Assembly (NCBI GenBank): GCA_021793535.1
Contig: JAJYSO010000063.1
Coordinates: forward strand, 1-7,794
Length of the DNA: 7,794 nucleotides
Direction of reading: 5' to 3'
Origin: Bacteroidota bacterium
GTDB taxonomy: Bacteria > Bacteroidota > Bacteroidia > Flavobacteriales > Flavobacteriaceae
Shown in pieces: positions 1 to 6,185 of this stretch; the first letter of the stretch is position 1; every line of letters begins with the position of its first letter. The notes under the pieces are model-generated. The model was not told the DNA's origin and made no database searches. It saw only the letters and a list, made by a program, of their open reading frames with translations. Position numbers and translations under genes: made by a program.

Positions 1-337
1 CCGATCTCTGTTTGGCTAAGAGCTCCTCATCGGTCTCTACGTGATCTTCATCGGGAACGCAGCAGTCCACTGGGCAAACAGCGGCACATTGGGGTTCTTC
101 ATGGAAACCCATACATTCCGTGCATTTGTCGGGAACTATATAATAAAACTCGTCACTAATGGGGTTTTGCTCCTGATCCGCATCTACCTCTTTTCCGTTA
201 GGGTAAACCACATTTCCTCTCAATTCTGTTCCCTCGCTATAGCGCCAGGGGTCCATACCTTCGTAAATCGCATTGTTTGGACATTCCGGCTCACAAGCAC
301 CACAATTGATACATTCATCTGTTATTATAATCGCCAT
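1..337 (-). CDS. Dicluster 2[4Fe-4S] ferredoxin, 3' end cut by window edge
   Basis: This is a small soluble electron carrier of the bacterial 2[4Fe-4S] type. I translated it by hand from the ATG at 337-335. 112 codons are visible and the frame is still open at the edge; relatives are about 115-120 residues, so only a few residues are probably missing. It begins MAIIITDECINCGACEPECP. Cluster I ligands are C9, C12, C15 and C19 (CxxCxxCxxxCP). The second set is C72, C75, C84 and C88 (CxxC-x8-CxxxCP), the longer spacing typical of Allochromatium vinosum-type ferredoxins, followed by C92 and C93. An acidic insert lies between the two motifs (about residues 27-70). It is divergent from the acyl-CoA reductase, with a start-to-start gap of 131 bp. 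Its redox partner cannot be told from sequence; that it serves the neighbouring reductase is only a guess from context. Confidence 0.93.
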   Translation of the reverse strand, partial: MAIIITDECINCGACEPECPNNAIYEGMDPWRYSEGTELRGNVVYPNGKEVDADQEQNPISDEFYYIVPDKCTECMGFHEEPQCAAVCPVDCCVPDEDHVETDEELLAKQRS

Positions 338-422
338 TTCAAAAGGTTTTTAATTTCATGCTCCACCAACAAAAAGTCACCTGTATTCTTAGGATAAGAA
401 AATATACATCGGTGGATTTCCT

Positions 423-430
423 TAACTTTG
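423..430 (+). promoter_or_regulatory. -7 promoter element for the acyl-CoA reductase
   Basis: TAACTTTG matches the Bacteroidota -7 consensus TAnnTTTG exactly. It would start transcription near 436, about 33 bases before the ATG at 469. I see no clear -33 TTTG at the right distance upstream, so this side looks weaker than the divergent ferredoxin promoter. It is the other arm of the palindrome at 423-440. Confidence 0.5.
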
Positions 431-440
431 TACAAAGTTA
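423..440. repeat. Perfect 18-bp palindrome in the divergent promoter region
   Basis: TAACTTTGTACAAAGTTA is its own reverse complement, with 9-base arms and no spacer. Each arm is a full TAnnTTTG -7 box, so the two divergent promoters overlap back to back. It could also serve as a binding site for a dimeric regulator. A perfect palindrome of this size is expected about 0.03 times in a random window of this length. Confidence 0.85.
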
Positions 441-463
441 TATGCAATCTTACTGATAACAAA
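433..463 (-). promoter_or_regulatory. Promoter for the ferredoxin gene (Bacteroidota -33/-7 type)
   Basis: Read on the minus strand, TTTG (463-460) is followed after 19 bases by TAACTTTG (440-433). This matches the Bacteroidota consensus TTTG / TAnnTTTG at normal spacing. Transcription would start near 427, giving the ferredoxin mRNA a leader of about 90 bases. The -7 box is one arm of the palindrome at 423-440. Confidence 0.6.
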
Positions 464-468
464 ATAGA

Positions 469-1503
469 ATGACTTTAAATAAGCCTTTGCAAGCCCTCTC
501 ACAGCTCGGAAGTTTTTTACAGCTGTACTCCTCCTTCCCTCAACACCTCTCAGGCTTTGAAAAAGAGCAGGCCAAACAACTAGACTTGGCCCTCTCCCAA
601 TCATTGCTTCACAACAGCTGGTACACCAAAGAGGACATTCTTTGGACTCTGAAACAATGGGGGAAGACGCTTCAAGCACTGGGCATCCAGAGAGATATTG
701 TTCAAGCCTCCCCTTGTAAAACGATTGCACTCATTTCCAATGAACATCCTCCTTTAGCACAATTGCATGACCTACTCTGTATCTTATTATCCGGCCACAA
801 AGCATTGATCAAACACGATGTTCGGAAAAATCCATTACTCCCAGCCTTGGCTGATTTTCTGATCTCCACTCCATCTTTTCCCAAAGAATGTGTCGAATTT
901 ACAGATCAAAAACTACCCCCTTTTGATGCAGCCATTGTCTCTGGAGTCAAAAACGGAGGGTATTTTGAATCCTACCTCGATCAAAAACCTCATCTGATAC
1001 GCACGCCCAAAGCATCCATCGCCGTCCTATCGGGAGAAGAATCCAAAAAGGAATTTCAGCAACTCGGAAAAGATCTTTTTCGGTATTACGGAATGGGGTC
1101 CCATAGTGTATCAAAATTGCTCGTACCCAAAAACTATGACTTCTCTTCCTTTTTCGATGGCATTTACCAGTGGAACCCTATTCTTCAATTTCACAAATAT
1201 GCCAATAATTACGATTACAATAAAGCGGTATACCTCATGAGCGATTTCAAGATTTTGGATAATGGTTTTTTAGTTTTAAAAGAAGACCCTCATTTTCAAT
1301 CTCCCATAGCCTGTCTTTTCTATGAATACTACCAATCTCCCGAGCACCTTAATGCGCTATTGACCAAGAATAAAGAAAAGATTCAGAAGACCGTCTCAAA
1401 AAATGGAGAATGGGGCACTTCCTTTGGAGAAGCCTGGCTTCCAAAACTGAATACTCATCCCAAAAAGAACGATACCTTGGCCTTCCTCTCCTCCCTGCTT
1501 TAA
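469..1503 (+). CDS. Acyl-CoA reductase, LuxC family, with altered active-site motif
   Basis: A 344-residue cytoplasmic protein of the LuxC/acyl-CoA reductase family (aldehyde dehydrogenase-like fold), whose members reduce acyl-CoA or acyl groups to aldehydes with NAD(P)H. It resembles the stand-alone Bacteroidota reductases of about 350 residues. Supporting stretches are NEHPPLAQLHDLLCILLSGH (91-110) followed by KALIKHD (nucleotide-fold core), TPKASIAVLSGEES (179-192), FRYYGMGSHSVSKLLVP (204-220) and HKYANNYDYNKAVYLMS (242-258). As I remember the family, the last-but-one stretch normally reads GLGCRNVSK, and its Cys aligns with the ALDH nucleophile in GQxC. Here residue 211 is Ser (TCC, 1099-1101) and the next residues also differ. 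The upstream stretch VSGVKNGGYFESY and the C-terminus also look diverged. The enzyme may be inactive or altered. The start ATG lies about 33 bases after a -7 box. It is divergent from the ferredoxin, and serC follows after 109 bp with its own promoter. Confidence 0.85.
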   Translation: MTLNKPLQALSQLGSFLQLYSSFPQHLSGFEKEQAKQLDLALSQSLLHNSWYTKEDILWTLKQWGKTLQALGIQRDIVQASPCKTIALISNEHPPLAQLHDLLCILLSGHKALIKHDVRKNPLLPALADFLISTPSFPKECVEFTDQKLPPFDAAIVSGVKNGGYFESYLDQKPHLIRTPKASIAVLSGEESKKEFQQLGKDLFRYYGMGSHSVSKLLVPKNYDFSSFFDGIYQWNPILQFHKYANNYDYNKAVYLMSDFKILDNGFLVLKEDPHFQSPIACLFYEYYQSPEHLNALLTKNKEKIQKTVSKNGEWGTSFGEAWLPKLNTHPKKNDTLAFLSSLL

Positions 1504-1570
1504 TTCTGGTAAGGAGCTGAATAATCATCAAGAGAATCTCTATCTCCATCAAGATTCCATACTAAAATTT

Positions 1571-1578
1571 TATCTTTG
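1571..1578 (+). promoter_or_regulatory. -7 promoter element for the serC-serA operon
   Basis: TATCTTTG is an exact match to the Bacteroidota -7 consensus TAnnTTTG, 34 bases before the serC ATG, giving a leader of roughly 29 bases. No matching TTTG is visible at the -33 position. This separates serC-serA transcription from the acyl-CoA reductase upstream. Confidence 0.55.
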
Positions 1579-1612
1579 ACCTCCTAAACCTACAACACCA
1601 GATTTCGCACTC

Positions 1613-2665
1613 ATGAAAAAATATAATTTTAATGCCGGCCCTAGCATCCTTTCCACTGAAATCCTAAAGGAAGCGGCCAAAGCAGTCCAAAATCTGGAAG
1701 GTTCCGGCCTTTCTATTTTGGAAATTTCGCATCGAAGCCCGGCATTTACAGCAATTATTCAAGAAGCTCAGGAACTCGTACTGGAATTAACGGGATTACA
1801 AGGCAAAGGATATCGAGTATTGTTTCTTCAAGGTGGCGCTAGTTTACAATTTCTGATGGTCGCGCAAAACCTGATGCATACAAAAGCAGCCTACCTCAAC
1901 ACCGGACGTTGGTCGAGTAGTGCCATGCAAGAAGCACAGCTTTTTGGAGAAGTGATCGAGGTGGCCTCTTCAGCTGATAAAAATTTTACTTATATCCCAA
2001 CAGATTATTCCATTGCTGAGGATATTGATTATTTTCATTGTACCAGTAACAATACGGTGGCCGGGACGCAAATCAAGGAGTTTCCAACACTACAGTCTCC
2101 TTTGGTTTGCGACATGAGCAGTGACATTTTTTCCAGAGTGTTGGATTATTCCAAATTTGGGTTGATCTATGCAGGGGCACAAAAGAACTTAGGGCCTGCC
2201 GGAACAACCTTGGTGATGATCAAGGAATCCATTCTGGGAGAAGTCAATCGCCAAATCCCAACCATGTTGGACTACAAAACCCACTTGGCGAAAAACAGCG
2301 TTTTCAACACCCCTTCGGTATATGCCATTTATGTCTCTTTATTAACCCTTCGAGCACTTAAAGAACAAGGCGGAATTGCCGCCATTGAAGAGAAAAATAA
2401 GAAAAAAGCTACCCTCTTTTACCAAGCACTTGATGCTCTTCCCGCTTTCGAAGGAATTGTAGAAGCTGCCGCACGATCACTGATGAACATCACTTTTAAG
2501 TTAACGGATTCTTCTCGCCAAGAAGAATTTGATACCACTTGGCAAAAAGCAGGTTTTGTCGGCCTAAAAGGACATCGAAGTGTCGGAGGCTACAGGGCCT
2601 CTCTCTACAATGCACAGCCTCTTGAAAACGTCGAAAGATTAATCGATTTATTAAACAAATTTTAA
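1613..2665 (+). CDS. serC: Phosphoserine aminotransferase SerC
   Basis: A PLP-dependent class V aminotransferase. It converts 3-phosphohydroxypyruvate plus glutamate to O-phosphoserine plus 2-oxoglutarate, the second step of serine synthesis; in some bacteria it also acts in pyridoxal phosphate synthesis. The 350 residues are close to the usual ~360. Family signatures run in order: NFNAGPSIL (5-13), SILEISHRSPAF (34-45), LFLQGGASLQF (70-80), YLNTGRWSS (94-102), FHCTSNNTVAGTQI (141-154), CDMSSDIFSR (166-175), AGAQKNLGPAGTTL (187-200) with PLP Schiff-base Lys191, TPSVYAIY (233-240), and the phosphate-binding GHRSVGGYRASLYNA (320-334). All expected key residues appear present. The start ATG sits directly before the conserved N-terminus and about 29 bases after the predicted transcription start. 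serA follows after only 9 bases. Confidence 0.97.
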   Translation: MKKYNFNAGPSILSTEILKEAAKAVQNLEGSGLSILEISHRSPAFTAIIQEAQELVLELTGLQGKGYRVLFLQGGASLQFLMVAQNLMHTKAAYLNTGRWSSSAMQEAQLFGEVIEVASSADKNFTYIPTDYSIAEDIDYFHCTSNNTVAGTQIKEFPTLQSPLVCDMSSDIFSRVLDYSKFGLIYAGAQKNLGPAGTTLVMIKESILGEVNRQIPTMLDYKTHLAKNSVFNTPSVYAIYVSLLTLRALKEQGGIAAIEEKNKKKATLFYQALDALPAFEGIVEAAARSLMNITFKLTDSSRQEEFDTTWQKAGFVGLKGHRSVGGYRASLYNAQPLENVERLIDLLNKF

Positions 2666-2674
2666 GCTATCCCT

Positions 2675-3646
2675 ATGAAAATTCTAGCCAATGACGGAAT
2701 CTCAGCGTCGGGCATCCAAAAACTGGAAGAAGCCGGTTACCAAGTAATTCTGACCAAAGTTGCCCAAGAACAATTGGCAAATTACATTCAAGAAAAAGAG
2801 ATTTCCATTCTTCTTGTTCGAAGTGCTACAAAAGTAAAAAAAGATATCTTGGAAGCATGTCCTGGGCTTCGACTCATCGGTCGTGCAGGGGTAGGTTTGG
2901 ACAATATAGATACGGCCTATGCTGCTCAGAAAAAAATCAAAGTGATCAACACCCCCAGCGCTTCTTCAAGAAGCGTAGCGGAGCTCGTTCTTGCCCATCT
3001 TTTTACCGGGGTACGCCATCTACAAAAGGCCAACCGAGAAATGCCCTTAGAAGGGGAATCCCATTTTAAACAGCTGAAAAAGGCCTTTGTCGGACGAGAG
3101 TTATATGGAAAAACACTCGGAATTATCGGTTTTGGAAATATTGGAAGAGAAGTAGCCAAGCTCGCATTGGGAATAGGAATGAACGTCATAGCGAACGACC
3201 TCTCTCTTTTGGACAAAGCCGAGGAAACTCTTCCTATTGCTTTAGCCTTTCCTGACGGACAACATCTCACGCTGCAAATCACTCTTACTTCCAAGGAAGA
3301 TCTACTCCAACAGGCCGATTTTATAAGTATACACGTTCCCAGTCAAAAAGATTATGTAATCGGCGCTCCAGAATTTGAGTTGATGAAAAAGACAGCCGGA
3401 TTAATTAACACAGCTCGTGGTGGAGTGGTGGATGAAGAAGCATTGGACAAAGCATTGAGAGCACATAAGCTCGCCTTTGCCGCGCTGGATGTCTTTAAAG
3501 AAGAGCCCCATCCCCCAATAAAACTTTTGATGAACCCAGACATTTCACTCAGCCCCCATATTGGCGGAGCGACAGAAGAAGCACAAGAACGCATAGGCCT
3601 CGAACTCGCTCAACAAATCATTGCAACATTTGGGAACCAAAATTGA
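2675..3646 (+). CDS. serA: D-3-phosphoglycerate dehydrogenase, short form without ACT domain
   Basis: An NAD-dependent D-2-hydroxyacid dehydrogenase of 323 residues. Its place 9 bp after serC makes D-3-phosphoglycerate dehydrogenase, the first step of serine synthesis, the likely role. Visible motifs are GRAGVGLDNID (69-79), the Rossmann motif GFGNIG (152-157) with the conserved Asp after the second strand (VIAND, D175), and the catalytic triad: Arg248 in NTARGG, Glu277 in DVFKEEP, and His295 in SPHIGGAT. The protein ends soon after the catalytic domain, so there is no ACT domain for serine feedback inhibition as in E. coli SerA, nor the long intervening domain. No phosphoserine phosphatase (serB) gene is in the window. 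The substrate is inferred from the operon; related glyoxylate or hydroxypyruvate reductases share these motifs. Confidence 0.92.
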   Translation: MKILANDGISASGIQKLEEAGYQVILTKVAQEQLANYIQEKEISILLVRSATKVKKDILEACPGLRLIGRAGVGLDNIDTAYAAQKKIKVINTPSASSRSVAELVLAHLFTGVRHLQKANREMPLEGESHFKQLKKAFVGRELYGKTLGIIGFGNIGREVAKLALGIGMNVIANDLSLLDKAEETLPIALAFPDGQHLTLQITLTSKEDLLQQADFISIHVPSQKDYVIGAPEFELMKKTAGLINTARGGVVDEEALDKALRAHKLAFAALDVFKEEPHPPIKLLMNPDISLSPHIGGATEEAQERIGLELAQQIIATFGNQN

Positions 3647-3701
3647 TGGTCAAGGAGTGGTCCCTTGTAAAAAATACGTAAACCTGTAAATACTAAAAAA
3701 T

Positions 3702-4079
3702 ATGGAGTGGTATCTCAAAGCAATACGACAATATGGTGATTTCAGTACCCGGGCACGCCGCAAGGAATACTGGAACTTTTTTATTTTTAACCTCTTGTTC
3801 GGTTTAGCGGCTTTGTTACTGGACAATGCCTTAGGATTGAATTATCAAGGGGCGGAATACGGGCCCATTTATATCGTATACAGTTTTGGAATGCTTATCC
3901 CCGGCATAGCTGTGGTGGTTCGCAGATTACACGATACCGGGAGAAGCGGATGGATGTTATTGATTGCTTTAATCCCTTTTATAGGTGCCATTTGGCTATT
4001 GGTTTTACTGGCAACCGATAGTCAGCCCCAAGAAAATAAATACGGGCCAAATCCCAAAGAAATCGACCTCCAATCTTGA
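3702..4079 (+). CDS. DUF805 family small membrane protein
   Basis: A 125-residue inner-membrane protein of the DUF805 family, whose function is unknown. The family marks are all present: an N-terminal amphipathic stretch with RARRKEYWNFFIF (17-29), three probable membrane segments (about 25-41, 55-73 and 84-104), the conserved cytoplasmic loop RRLHDTGRSGW (74-84), and a short polar tail (DSQPQENKYGPNP, 106-118). It lies 55 bp after serA on the same strand. I see neither a clear terminator nor a TAnnTTTG box in that gap, so it may be co-transcribed with serC-serA, although no functional link is evident. It is convergent with the heme A synthase gene, with 52 bp between the two stop codons and no clear hairpin. 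Confidence 0.9.
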   Translation: MEWYLKAIRQYGDFSTRARRKEYWNFFIFNLLFGLAALLLDNALGLNYQGAEYGPIYIVYSFGMLIPGIAVVVRRLHDTGRSGWMLLIALIPFIGAIWLLVLLATDSQPQENKYGPNPKEIDLQS

Positions 4080-4131
4080 CCCTCTCCTCGCATCTTTTCA
4101 AGGCTTTAAAATAGATACGAAAAACAAAAGA

Positions 4132-5199
4132 TTAAGCGGGTCTTTTAGTCCTTACCAAGTATAAAATCACAAAAAGTGAAACCAATAAACACATTGCTAC
4201 AAATTGATGCGCTTGGGCCAAAGTCTCATAAATCCCAAACTTTCCCTTGACGATATGAGGGGAAGAAATCACCGTAAAAACACCCAACAAAAGTTGAATA
4301 CATACTAAAATAACAGGCCAGATCGCTGTCTTTTTCAAGAGAGAAGCACCTTGACTTTGGGCTTCTTTAAACAACTTATAGCATCCGTAAAGTAATAAGA
4401 TAACAAGCAAGTAGGCCAGCGCCCGGTGCACAAACTGGACGGCAATGGGATGGTTGATCCAGCTGTACTCCAACAGCTTGGTCGGAATCCATCTCCCATT
4501 CATGGTGGGCCATGTCGGTGCCGCTAACGCAGCATGCAAACCGGACATAAAAGCCCCATAAAAAAGTTGAATACTCAGCAAAAACGTCAATCCCACAAAA
4601 AATAATTTTTGCTTTTTCTCATAGACGATCTCCTGTTTTGGAATCAATAATTTCAAAGCGAACCATAAGGTGTAACAGAGCAAGACCAAGGCCGAAATAA
4701 AATGGATGGCAAGCCTAATATGGCTTACATATAACAAGCTGGATTCATTAAGCCCACTGCTTACCATAAACCAACCAATAAACCCTTGAAGCCCTCCAAG
4801 GATAAAAAGAATAATCAACGGCAAAATCATCTCCTTTAAGAAGTATTTTTTAATTAAAAAATAAATAAAGGGGATGGCGAATACCACACCTAGAGAACGG
4901 GCCCATACCCGATGGAACCATTCCCAATAAAATATAAATTTAAAATCGGAAAGGGTAAAATGATTATTGACATATTTATACTGAGCAATCTGTTGATAAT
5001 TTTCAAAGGCTGCCTCCCACTGCGCATCATTTAAAGGCGGAATCGAGCCCATAATCGGAGCCCATTCTGTAATGGACAACCCAGAGCCGGTCAACCGGGT
5101 TATCCCTCCTAGAACCACCTGAATCATAATCATAAAGACACCAACCAAAAGCCAAATTGCTACAGCTCTTTTTTTGCGAGAATCATGTACGACTTTCAA
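4132..5199 (-). CDS. ctaA: Heme A synthase, COX15/CtaA family
   Basis: An inner-membrane enzyme that oxidises heme O to heme A for cytochrome aa3-type oxidases. Numbered from the TTG at 5199 it has 355 residues and about eight membrane segments. Features seen are ITRLTGSGLSITEW (33-46), EWFHRVWAR with Glu93 and heme-ligand His96 (ExxHR), SHIRLAIHF with His160 and His166, WPTMNGRWIP (230-239), FVHRALAY with His258, and AQAHQF with His331. Together these supply the four conserved helix histidines of the family. The start is uncertain. The frame is open up to a TTG at 5232 but contains no ATG before codon 23 of this model, which lies inside the first membrane helix. The -7 box at 5227-5220 would put the 5232 TTG outside the mRNA, so I use the TTG at 5199. 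An ATG at 5186-5184 lies in another frame, just before an A7 run (see findings). Confidence 0.93.
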   Translation of the reverse strand: MKVVHDSRKKRAVAIWLLVGVFMIMIQVVLGGITRLTGSGLSITEWAPIMGSIPPLNDAQWEAAFENYQQIAQYKYVNNHFTLSDFKFIFYWEWFHRVWARSLGVVFAIPFIYFLIKKYFLKEMILPLIILFILGGLQGFIGWFMVSSGLNESSLLYVSHIRLAIHFISALVLLCYTLWFALKLLIPKQEIVYEKKQKLFFVGLTFLLSIQLFYGAFMSGLHAALAAPTWPTMNGRWIPTKLLEYSWINHPIAVQFVHRALAYLLVILLLYGCYKLFKEAQSQGASLLKKTAIWPVILVCIQLLLGVFTVISSPHIVKGKFGIYETLAQAHQFVAMCLLVSLFVILYLVRTKRPA

Positions 5200-5219
5200 T
5201 ATTACAGTATTTTGAGAGA

Positions 5220-5227
5220 CAAATATA
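5220..5227 (-). promoter_or_regulatory. -7 promoter element for the heme A synthase gene
   Basis: On the minus strand, 5227-5220 reads TATATTTG, an exact match to TAnnTTTG. Transcription would begin near 5213, about 27 bases before the ATG at 5186 and 14 before the TTG at 5199. No TTTG is visible at -33 spacing. If real, it rules out the farther TTG at 5232 as the start. Confidence 0.45.
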
Positions 5228-5354
5228 ACCAAGAATTACAGGGAAGACTCCTTATTTCAAAAGAAGTACAAAAAGTTTTCGACCGCTGTCGTTCGCAGCA
5301 AAAGCAATACGCTAAATTTCGCTATTGACCGGTAGATCTGCCTTGGCCATTTTC

Positions 5355-5384
5355 TTTGAGTAAGCAATAGATTCATTATCTTCG
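5355..5384 (+). promoter_or_regulatory. Possible promoter for the short-chain dehydrogenase
   Basis: TTTG (5355-5358), then 18 bases, then TATCTTCG (5377-5384), which is one mismatch from TAnnTTTG. The leader to the ATG at 5399 would be only about 8-10 bases. The rest of the 199-bp space between the two divergent genes (5200-5398) shows no other clear signal besides the ctaA -7 box. Confidence 0.35.
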
Positions 5385-5398
5385 TCAAAAGAAAACTT

Positions 5399-6082
5399 AT
5401 GTCCTATAAAAACTTTATTGTCAGTGGAGCCACTGGAAATCTGGGCCAAGCCGTCGTCCAAGCTTTTTTAAAAGAAGGACACCAGGTTATTGGACTGGTC
5501 CACCACCGCAAAGGGGAAAAGCCTCAGGTTGAAGGTTATCAGGAAGTCGAAATGGACTTAACCCAAGAAGACAAAGTAAAGCAGGTTACCGCTGCTCTTC
5601 TTGAAAAATACAAGCAGATCGATGGGGTAATTTTGACTGCAGGAGGGTTTAAAGCGGGAACACTAGCCCACACCTCAGTCCGTGATCTGGAGGTTCAGTA
5701 TCGCTTAAATTTTATTACGGCCTATACCCTTGTACAGGCTTTATTGCCTCATTTTAAAGAAAAGCAGCAGGGGAAATTCTTCTTTATCGGTTCAATCCCC
5801 GGACGAGATACTACAAAAGGGAAAGGAGCAGTAGCCTATAGTCTGGCAAAGTCACAGCTTTTTCAACTTGCCAACATCATTAATGCAGCGTACAAACACC
5901 AATCCATAAAGGCATATGTGGTGGTCCCCAGTACCATCGACACTCCGCAAAACCGAAAGGCAGTTCCCGATGCTGATTTTAGTAAATGGGAAAAACCAGC
6001 CCACATTGCGAAAATTATTCTCCATTATTCCCAAAATCCAGAGGAGCAGAAGACTACTCTTATTGTTCAAGAGGAACGGTAA
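5399..6082 (+). CDS. Short-chain dehydrogenase/reductase, dihydropteridine reductase-like
   Basis: A 227-residue cytoplasmic NAD(P)H-dependent oxidoreductase of the SDR superfamily with a single Rossmann domain. The nucleotide-binding motif is SGATGNLG (9-16), Asp53 in EMDLT probably contacts the adenine ring, TAGGF (80-84) replaces the usual NNAG, Asn104 is in the alpha-4 position, Ser132 is in IGSIPG, and the catalytic pair is Tyr147-xxx-Lys151 (YSLAK). Two stretches recall quinonoid dihydropteridine reductase as I remember it: the AGGF loop, and VVPSTIDTPQNR (175-186) followed by PDADFSKW (190-197). The substrate is nevertheless unknown; a pterin or quinone-like carbonyl is possible. The gene stands alone between divergent ctaA and lpdA, which has its own promoter 103 bp downstream. 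Confidence 0.9.
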   Translation: MSYKNFIVSGATGNLGQAVVQAFLKEGHQVIGLVHHRKGEKPQVEGYQEVEMDLTQEDKVKQVTAALLEKYKQIDGVILTAGGFKAGTLAHTSVRDLEVQYRLNFITAYTLVQALLPHFKEKQQGKFFFIGSIPGRDTTKGKGAVAYSLAKSQLFQLANIINAAYKHQSIKAYVVVPSTIDTPQNRKAVPDADFSKWEKPAHIAKIILHYSQNPEEQKTTLIVQEER

Positions 6083-6121
6083 GCCTCAAGTATTTTCTTA
6101 GGAAGAGAAACCTTTTAAACC

Positions 6122-6151
6122 TTGTCGAGTAAATTACTTGTTGTATTTTTG
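6122..6151 (+). promoter_or_regulatory. Promoter for lpdA
   Basis: TTG (6122-6124), then a 19-base spacer, then TATTTTTG (6144-6151), an exact TAnnTTTG match. Transcription should start near 6157, giving a leader of about 29 bases before the ATG at 6186. It also argues against the upstream in-frame TTG at 6138, which would lie within the promoter. Confidence 0.6.
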
Positions 6152-6185
6152 TGAAACTTTAGTCTTTAAAAGAAAACCAAACCTT

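Noticed and set aside
41..397. 118-codon plus-strand open frame opposite the ferredoxin
   Set aside because: It lies antisense to a ferredoxin with all eight cluster cysteines in place. The plus-strand translation shows no family signature and has no promoter; it is a shadow frame.
362..416. TCCACC ... GGTGGA inverted repeat in the ferredoxin leader
   Set aside because: Six-base arms are separated by more than 40 bases, with no supporting inner pairing. It is not convincing as a riboswitch or attenuator.
3647..3701. Possible terminator or promoter between serA and the DUF805 gene
   Set aside because: The best stem (AAGG/CCTT) is only 4 bp and there is no T-run. No TAnnTTTG box is present, so neither is supported.
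5305..5327. Interrupted inverted repeat CAATA ... TATTG between ctaA and the SDR gene
   Set aside because: Only 5-base arms, and the interior does not pair. Such short matches are expected by chance in this AT-rich spacer.
6138..6185. N-terminal extension of lipoamide dehydrogenase from a TTG
   Set aside because: The extra 16 residues are outside the family's N-terminus, and the TTG overlaps the predicted promoter. The ATG at 6186 is the better start.
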